Positions 1-5,402 of a stretch of 5,402 bases of DNA are shown in pieces. The DNA lies in NCBI GenBank assembly GCA_015661465.1, contig DQVZ01000159.1, forward strand, positions 1-5,402. Direction: 5' to 3'. A program made the translations under genes and the position numbers. How positions within the stretch are numbered: position 1 is the first letter of the stretch; every line of letters begins with the position of its first letter. This DNA comes from Aquifex aeolicus (GTDB lineage Bacteria; Aquificota; Aquificia; Aquificales; Aquificaceae). The notes beneath the pieces were generated by a model. It saw only the letters and a program-made list of their open reading frames with translations. It was not told where the DNA came from and ran no database searches.

Positions 1-534
1 AATCCGAAGGATAGTGTTGCAGCACAGGTGGGAAAAGCCATAACACCCATTTTCGAACCTATGGGCATAGATGATTGGAGAGCTACTACTTCTTTAATCC
101 CTGCATTTCTTGCAAGGGAGATTGTCCTTGGTGCTATGGGGGTGATATACACCGCAACACCTGACTCTGAGGAAAATCAAGAAGAAAAGGAAGAATTTAA
201 ACCGATAGATGAACTTAAAAATCAAATAATATCCTTCGGAGTAGCTATCAAAGATGCCATTACTTCCATCTTTTCTTTAAAAATCCAAACGTTGCAAGTA
301 GAGGAGGAAGAGGGGGAGGGAGAACTGAGAAAGTTAGTAAAGGGTAGCTTTTCCAGTGCCTCCGCACTTGCCTTTATGATTTTTATCCTTGTATACACTT
401 CCTGCCTAGGAACTTACGGTGTATTGATAAAGGAAATGGGATTCAAAAGGGCGACCCTATTTCTGGTCTACAGTTTCGTGGCCGCTTGGGCATTAGGAAC
501 ATTAGCCTATAACCTTTACAATCTTTTAGCTTAA
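1..534 (+). CDS. feoB: FeoB ferrous iron transporter, C-terminal fragment (5' end outside window)
   Basis: The reading frame is open from base 1, so this is the last 177 residues of a longer protein. FeoB is an inner-membrane Fe(II) importer with an N-terminal G domain and a membrane part containing two Gate domains; only the last membrane part is here. Family features seen: DSVAAQVGKAITPIF at fragment residues 4-18, IPAFLAREIVLGAMG at 33-47, a cytoplasmic-looking charged linker at about 54-115, and the second Gate region from about 116, with the conserved cysteine in VYTSC (C135; usual motif YxPC, here Ser replaces Pro). A last hydrophobic helix occupies about 152-176. The linker is rich in Glu (EENQEEKEE at 57-65, VEEEEGEGE at 100-108). 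The GTG at 28 is an internal Val codon, not the start. The stop overlaps the stop of yajC on the other strand. FeoA and the G domain would lie to the left. Family assignment is firm; iron as substrate is inferred from the family. Confidence 0.93.
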   Translation, partial: NPKDSVAAQVGKAITPIFEPMGIDDWRATTSLIPAFLAREIVLGAMGVIYTATPDSEENQEEKEEFKPIDELKNQIISFGVAIKDAITSIFSLKIQTLQVEEEEGEGELRKLVKGSFSSASALAFMIFILVYTSCLGTYGVLIKEMGFKRATLFLVYSFVAAWALGTLAYNLYNLLA

Positions 535-842
535 CTTTTCTTTTCTCCTTCCTTCTTCTTGTAGTCGGGTTGATAAGCTATTATAGCTTCTTTGGTGAAA
601 GTGATTTTGGTGTTGGCATCAACCTTCAGAGTTATAGTTTTATCCCCGATATCCACCACAGTTCCCCATATTCCTGAAGATGTAACAACTCTGTCGCCCT
701 TCCTCAAGCTCTCGAGAAACTTACGGTGTCTTTCCCTTTCCTTCTTCTGAGGCCTAATGATTAGAAAATAGAACATCAGAAATATAGCTACGAGGAAGAT
801 GATTTGAAATAAGAGTGCGCCTGTTGTACTGTGTTGTTCCAT
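531..842 (-). CDS. yajC: YajC, Sec translocase accessory subunit
   Basis: A protein of 103 residues, the usual YajC size. It has a short N-terminus, one transmembrane helix at about 8-28, then the family hallmark IIRPQKKERERHRKFLESL (28-46), and a small beta-rich cytoplasmic domain with LRKGDRVVTSSGIWGTVVDI at 46-65, ending in a Lys-rich tail. In other bacteria YajC associates with SecDF and SecYEG in the inner membrane and assists protein export and insertion; it is generally dispensable. I chose the ATG at 842 because an AAGGGGGT Shine-Dalgarno lies 8 nt upstream and the protein then begins right before the membrane helix. The frame stays open upstream to 1061, but that extension lies antisense to the copper-chaperone gene and has no YajC counterpart. 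secD and secF are not seen next to it: the neighbours are convergent feoB and a divergent copper chaperone. Identification is confident from the RPQKK motif and size. Confidence 0.93.
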   Translation of the reverse strand: MEQHSTTGALLFQIIFLVAIFLMFYFLIIRPQKKERERHRKFLESLRKGDRVVTSSGIWGTVVDIGDKTITLKVDANTKITFTKEAIIAYQPDYKKKEGEKKS

Positions 843-849
843 TCTCTCT

Positions 850-857
850 ACCCCCTT
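850..857 (-). promoter_or_regulatory. Shine-Dalgarno site that fixes the yajC start
   Basis: On the minus strand these bases read AAGGGGGT, one change from the ideal AAGGAGGT, followed by 8 nt and then the ATG at 842. This supports the 103-residue YajC over the longer upstream-extended frame. Confidence 0.7.
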
Positions 858-872
858 TGAAACGGAGAAAAT

Positions 873-879
873 TATTATA
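873..879. promoter_or_regulatory. Possible divergent promoter, overlapping -10 elements (TATTATA)
   Basis: The 49-nt gap between yajC and the copper-chaperone gene contains TATTATA. On the minus strand bases 879-874 read TATAAT, a perfect -10 box, which would put the yajC transcript start near 867 with a leader of about 25 nt that keeps the Shine-Dalgarno. On the plus strand bases 873-878 read TATTAT, which would start transcription near 885, only about 7 nt before the ATG at 892. No good -35 is seen at the right distance on either strand (the best on the minus strand is TAGAAT at 901-896), so this rests on the -10 match and position alone. Confidence 0.35.
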
Positions 880-891
880 ACTTGCTTTAAA

Positions 892-1344
892 ATGAATTCT
901 ATTATGAGAAAACTTTTAAATACACTTCTGTTTCTTTTAGCCTTGAGTTTTGCCTCCCCTAAAATCGTAGTAAAACATCCTTGGATAATGGAACCTCCAC
1001 CCGGTCCTAATACTACCATGATGGGTATGACTGTTCTTAATGAAGGAGACCAAGCTGACAAGCTAATAGAAGTGAAAACTGATATTGCGAAGAGAGTAGA
1101 AATTCACAAAACAGTTATAGAGAACGGAGTAGCTAAGATGGTGCATCAAAGGTATGTAAAAATACCCCCACGCTCAAAGATTGAGTTTAAGCACCACGGA
1201 TACCACATAATGATTATCGGTCTCAAAAAAAGAGTTAAGGTCGGCGACAAAGTGAAAGTTAGACTTGTTTTTGAAAAAAGCGGAGAAAGGGAGCTTGAAG
1301 TTCCTGTAATAAAAATGCAGAAGATGCACATGCATGAAAGATGA
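892..1344 (+). CDS. Periplasmic copper chaperone, PCu(A)C family
   Basis: A protein of 150 residues with an N-terminal signal peptide (RK at 6-7, hydrophobic 8-20, likely cut near SFA at 19-21), so it should act in the periplasm. The PCu(A)C family binds Cu(I) and in several bacteria delivers it to the CuA centre of cytochrome c oxidase. The family metal motif H-x10-M-x21-H-x-M is exact: His72, Met83, His105, Met107, the last two in GYHIMIIGLK (103-112). The start of the domain is also typical (KHPWIMEPPPGPNTTMMGM, 28-46). The C-terminus adds a Met/His-rich tail, MQKMHMHER (142-150), which could be an extra soft-metal site. There is no Shine-Dalgarno before the ATG at 892 nor before the alternative ATG at 904 (Met5, which gives a tighter signal peptide), so the start is uncertain by four codons. 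The stop overlaps the next gene's ATG in ATGA, implying co-transcription and coupled translation. The family call is strong; the oxidase as client is inference. Confidence 0.92.
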   Translation: MNSIMRKLLNTLLFLLALSFASPKIVVKHPWIMEPPPGPNTTMMGMTVLNEGDQADKLIEVKTDIAKRVEIHKTVIENGVAKMVHQRYVKIPPRSKIEFKHHGYHIMIIGLKKRVKVGDKVKVRLVFEKSGERELEVPVIKMQKMHMHER

Positions 1345-1796
1345 TAAAAGCTCTACTTTTTTTCATTTTCCTAATACTTCTCTCCTGTAAGGAGGAAACA
1401 ATCTACGATTTGACTTTTTTTGATCTATCGGGAAGAGCTGTAAAGATTGGTTCTCAAGGTAATAAGCTCCTTCTTTATGTGTGGTCCGGAACCTGTATAG
1501 GTCACACTGAAGATTTGAAAGTTTTAAATTCCAACTATGAGAAACTTACTAAAGATTATCTTGTGGTATCCGTTGCGGTATTTATGACTTCCGAGGGAAT
1601 AAAAGAGTTTTTACAGAAGGTAAAAATAGAACCCAGATTCCCTATACTAGCTGACCCTAAGGGAAATTTAACTGAAATAGAAAAGCTAATTTTTCTTCCA
1701 GCGACTTTAGTTTTTACTCCTGAAGGAAAACTCTTGAACAATTACCCGAGATTTCCCTTACAAAGATTGATGTCGGGATTACATCACCATTATTAA
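1341..1796 (+). CDS. Thioredoxin-fold (TlpA/redoxin-like) lipoprotein with CxxH active site
   Basis: A protein of 151 residues. It starts with a lipoprotein signal peptide: hydrophobic residues 4-14 and lipobox LLSC with Cys16, so the mature protein is probably membrane-anchored and faces the periplasm. The rest fits a TlpA/ResA-like thioredoxin fold: a first strand, then LLLYVWSGTCIGHTEDL (43-59) at the place of the active site, a middle strand DYLVVSVAVF (72-81), RFPILADPKGNL (99-110), and the cis-proline segment LPATLVFTPEGKLL (119-132, Pro120). Aligned without gaps to the usual FWxxWCxxC stretch, the first Cys is Cys52 but the second is replaced by His55. The only other cysteine is the lipidated Cys16, so no internal disulfide is possible. 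The C-terminus is LHHHY. Sitting directly behind a copper chaperone with a 4-nt overlap, it may help load or reduce a copper site, in the way Sco and TlpA proteins do; that role is inferred. A classical thiol-disulfide reductase is unlikely. The fold is fairly sure, the function is not. Confidence 0.8.
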   Translation: MIKALLFFIFLILLSCKEETIYDLTFFDLSGRAVKIGSQGNKLLLYVWSGTCIGHTEDLKVLNSNYEKLTKDYLVVSVAVFMTSEGIKEFLQKVKIEPRFPILADPKGNLTEIEKLIFLPATLVFTPEGKLLNNYPRFPLQRLMSGLHHHY

Positions 1797-1828
1797 AGGA
1801 TTTGCTGAAAACTTTCATATTTGTCCAA

Positions 1829-2554
1829 TTAACAATTAAATTTCCAAGCACATATTAAAAAATAAAATACGGGTGAGGCAAAGACAACTGCATCAAATCT
1901 ATCCGTAAACCCTCCGTGCTCTCCAAAAATATTGGAAAAATCCTTTATTCCTATATGTCTTTTTATAAAGGACTTGAAGTAGTCTCCTACCACTCCTGAA
2001 GTGAGTATGAAGATTGAAAAAAGCAAAGATTTCCACAGGGATAAAGGTAGGAATAAAAGATAAAAGATACTACCTAGGACTATACCCCCTAAAAAGCCTT
2101 CTACTGTCTTTTTGGGAGAAATTTTAGGAAAAAGAGATGTTTTTCCAAAACGCTTACCTACATAATAAGCGGAAACATCGTTTATCCACAGGCCAAATAT
2201 AAAGACCGAGGTTATGTATATCCCATACTCCCTGATATTAATTAAATAGCTCAGGAAAATCGCAGGATAAAAGAGCAAGAAAAGGGCTTTGAAGAACTTT
2301 TCCAGAGACCAAGATTTGTACCCGTAAACTAACGAAATTGTTCCTATAAGAATCGGCGTAAGTTGTGGTGTAAAATACTGGGAAAGTAAAACTAAAGGAG
2401 AAAATAGGGAAATATCTACACCTATAGACTTTCCAACTTCCCGGGAGATAACATAACTGAGGAACATTACCGCCAAAAAGAATACGGGAAAAGGAGAAAG
2501 AATTATTAAGATAACAAAGATTCCTATTAATATGGCGTAAGTTTCTCTACTCAT
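1829..2554 (-). CDS. cdsA: CdsA, phosphatidate cytidylyltransferase (CDP-diglyceride synthase)
   Basis: This inner-membrane enzyme makes CDP-diacylglycerol from phosphatidic acid and CTP, the branch point of bacterial phospholipid synthesis. The protein has 241 residues, somewhat shorter than the E. coli enzyme (about 285), and is nearly all hydrophobic with roughly eight membrane segments. The full C-terminal family signature is present at 195-221: Ser195, Lys198-Arg199, Lys204-Asp205, Ser207, Gly211, His213-Gly214-Gly215, Asp218-Arg219 and Asp221 all match. Upstream conserved pieces are WINDVSAYYVGKRFGK (123-138) and ISPKKTVEG (145-153). The ATG at 2554 overlaps the end of uppS by 8 nt (ATGAGTAG), and GGAAGAG lies 6 nt before it, so the start is well supported. 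In many bacteria uppS and cdsA are followed by dxr and rseP; here the unit ends and a convergent gene follows after 32 nt. Identification is very secure. Confidence 0.96.
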   Translation of the reverse strand: MSRETYAILIGIFVILIILSPFPVFFLAVMFLSYVISREVGKSIGVDISLFSPLVLLSQYFTPQLTPILIGTISLVYGYKSWSLEKFFKALFLLFYPAIFLSYLINIREYGIYITSVFIFGLWINDVSAYYVGKRFGKTSLFPKISPKKTVEGFLGGIVLGSIFYLLFLPLSLWKSLLFSIFILTSGVVGDYFKSFIKRHIGIKDFSNIFGEHGGFTDRFDAVVFASPVFYFLICAWKFNC

Positions 2555-3238
2555 CTAAAACTCTTCCGAACTTTCTTTTTCTCCGGGAGAAGTCTTCCAA
2601 AGCTTTAAGGAAATCTTCTCGTGAAAAGTCAGGCCATAGTGTATCGGTAAAGTATAGCTCGGTATAGGCTAAATTCCACAATAAAAAGTTTGAAATCCTC
2701 TTTTCTCCTGCAGTCCTTATGAGTAAATCTGGGTCTGGGGAACAGGATAAATCCAAGTACTGGGAAAAAGTTTCTTCATCTATCCTATTGGGTTGTTCTT
2801 TTATAATCTTATTAATAGCTCTTACTATATCATCCCTTCCACCATAATCTATTGCGATGTTTAGAACTAAATTTTTATTTTCTTTAGATTCCTCTTCTAT
2901 TTCCTTCATTAAACTTAATAAATTCTTATTTATCCTATCTTTTCTTCCTATAAATCTTACCCTTATCCCGAGTTTATAAAGTTTCTGCTTTTTAGAGATT
3001 AAATACTGTCTTAATAGTTCAAACAGAGCGTTAACTTCCTCTTTAGGACGTTTCCAATTCTCAGTTGAAAATGCAAAAAGAGTCATATGCTTAATTCCGA
3101 TTTCTATTGCATATTCAACAATGTCTTCTGCCACTTCAGCACCTTTATAATGGCCTGCGATACGAGGAAGTCCGCGACTTTTTGCCCACCTTCCGTTGCC
3201 ATCCATAATTATGGCAACATGTTCAGGAATCTTGAGCG

Positions 3239-3242
<4 letters not shown>
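2547..3242 (-). CDS. uppS: UppS, undecaprenyl (polyprenyl) diphosphate synthase
   Basis: A cis-prenyltransferase that adds isopentenyl diphosphate units to farnesyl diphosphate, giving the lipid carrier diphosphate for peptidoglycan and LPS assembly. At 231 residues it is slightly shorter than E. coli UppS (253), mostly because it has a shorter N-terminus and no C-terminal tail. Conserved parts are HVAIIMDGNGRWAKSRG (8-24) with the catalytic Asp14, His31 in AGHYKGA, FAFSTENWKRP (57-67) with Asn62, Trp63 and Arg65, LNIAIDYGGRDDI (127-139), and RTAGEKRISNFLLWN (176-190) with Arg176, Arg182 and Ser184, then ELYFTDTLWPDF (195-206). All known substrate-binding residues I can place are present. The start at 3242 overlaps the upstream stop as ATGA; the nearest GGAG is 17 nt away, so translation is probably coupled to the upstream gene. 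Product chain length cannot be told from sequence alone. Confidence 0.96.
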
Positions 3243-4730
<1,488 letters not shown>

Positions 4731-4731
<1 letters not shown>

Positions 4732-5393
4732 TGAAAGAGGCATTTTTAATAAGTTTAAAACTTGCTATTTTTACTACCCTTTTACTTACTTTCATATCCC
4801 TTTTAATATGTCCTTTGCTTGCGTTTAAGGAATTTAAGGGAAGGTCTTTTATTGTAGGACTTATCACGATTCCTTTAGTAATTCCTCCTACGGTTCTCGG
4901 TTTTTACCTAATATTACTTTTTTCACCCGAAAGTTCAGTGGGAAAGCTGATAAAGGAGTTTCTGGGTAAATCCCCTCTGTTTACCTTTGAAGGAATACTT
5001 ATAGCCTCTGTAATTTACTCACTCCCTCTTGCGATACTTCCCACACTTTCTGCCATGGAGAAGGTAAGAAAGGAATTTATAGAAACAGCCTATATCTTTG
5101 GGTATTCGCGTCTTGAAACCTACTTTAAAGTTATTGTTCCTCTTTCCCTTAACGGAGTAATCTCTTCGGCTATAATGGTCTTTGCTCATACCCTCGGAGA
5201 ATTCGGTGTAATTTTGATGGTCGGAGGAAACATTCCCGGCGAGACTCAAACACTATCCATATTTATCTACGATAGTGTTCAAGCGTTGGATTACAAAAGT
5301 GCTCATAAAGCTAGCTTGATACTCATCTTAGTAGCCTTAGTAATTGCAAGTCTTCTCTTTCTCTTTAACAAGAGAAATGGGAAATATTTTTGA
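4731..5393 (+). CDS. modB: ModB, molybdate (or tungstate) ABC transporter permease
   Basis: An inner-membrane permease of 220 residues, normal ModB size. It pairs with the ModC ATPase and the ModA periplasmic binding protein to import molybdate; close relatives take tungstate, and the sequence alone does not tell which. Five to six hydrophobic segments are seen, at about 5-30, 38-64, 87-108, 140-164 and 194-212. Family marks are IPLVIPPTVLGFYL (47-60), the cytoplasmic EAA loop at 118-137 fitting EAA-x3-G-x9-I-x-LP (Glu118, Ala120, Gly124, Pro137), and HTLGEFGVILMVGGNIPG (153-170) followed by ETQTLSIFIY (171-180), which is the most ModB-specific part. GAAGGT lies 3 nt before the ATG at 4731, and the ATG shares its A with the kdsA stop. 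modA is not on the left; modC is expected on the right, beyond the window. Pairing with kdsA has no obvious functional logic. Confidence 0.93.
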
Positions 5394-5402
5394 AAAAGAA
5401 AA
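5390..5402 (+). CDS. Possible start of the next gene (TTG start; modC expected)
   Basis: The modB stop TGA at 5391-5393 lies inside TTGA, so a TTG codon at 5390 could start a protein beginning Met-Lys-Lys-Lys that runs off the right edge. The tight stop/start overlap matches the style of the other junctions here, and a ModC ATPase commonly follows ModB. Only four codons are visible and there is no clear Shine-Dalgarno, so this is a guess from position. Confidence 0.2.

Noticed and set aside
28..534. GTG at 28 as the start of a separate 168-residue protein
   Set aside because: The frame is open to base 1 and the residues before it (KDSVAAQ) are typical FeoB sequence, so this is the inside of a longer gene.
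843..1061. Upstream extension of the yajC frame by 73 codons
   Set aside because: It lies antisense to the copper-chaperone gene, matches no YajC extension, and the ATG at 842 has its own good Shine-Dalgarno.
1146..1741. Minus-strand frames opposite the copper chaperone and the thioredoxin-fold gene; also 5019-5249 opposite modB
   Set aside because: All are short, lack a start context and lie fully antisense to genes with clear family motifs.
1806..1817. Inverted repeat TGAAA-AC-TTTCA in the 32-nt convergent gap, considered as a terminator
   Set aside because: The loop would be only 2 nt, the stem is A/T-rich and no T-run follows on either strand. The gap holds no convincing terminator.

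Overview
This window is a compact stretch of bacterial chromosome, almost certainly from the Aquificales (Aquificaceae-like). The main reason is the kdsA product. It has 267 residues, and its metal ligands Cys11, His185, Glu222 and Asp233 sit at the same positions I recall for the Aquifex aeolicus enzyme, with near-identical sequence around them. A Kdo pathway and lipoprotein signal peptides indicate a diderm (Gram-negative-type) envelope. The DNA is A/T-leaning by eye; I did not compute composition. Almost every base is coding: neighbouring genes overlap by 1 to 8 nt within each cluster, and there are only three intergenic gaps (about 50, 32 and 35 nt). I saw no RNA genes, mobile elements, CRISPR arrays or long repeats.

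Layout. (1) 1-534, plus: the C-terminal third or less of FeoB, the ferrous iron transporter, entering from the left edge. (2) 531-842, minus: yajC, converging on feoB so that both stop codons fall in one TTAA. (3) 892-1796, plus: a two-gene unit divergent from yajC, made of a periplasmic PCu(A)C copper chaperone and a thioredoxin-fold lipoprotein whose usual CxxC is CxxH. (4) 1829-3892, minus: a tightly coupled three-gene unit read from right to left, encoding a YbgF/CpoB-like coiled-coil plus TPR lipoprotein, undecaprenyl diphosphate synthase (uppS) and CDP-diglyceride synthase (cdsA). (5) 3928-5393, plus: kdsA followed, with a 1-nt overlap, by the molybdate ABC permease modB. A TTG at 5390 may begin the next gene.

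Functionally the window is mostly envelope biogenesis (Sec accessory YajC, polyprenyl carrier, phospholipid precursor, LPS Kdo, periplasmic TPR lipoprotein) mixed with metal handling (iron, copper, molybdate). The copper chaperone and CxxH thioredoxin-fold pair is the least ordinary part: it looks like a small periplasmic copper-delivery or metal-site assembly unit. The two divergent gaps share the heptamer TATTATA, which reads as a -10 element on both strands. The plus-strand genes at these gaps have no Shine-Dalgarno sequence and start about 19-20 nt from it. Nothing here looks like a large undescribed system; most genes are well-known families.
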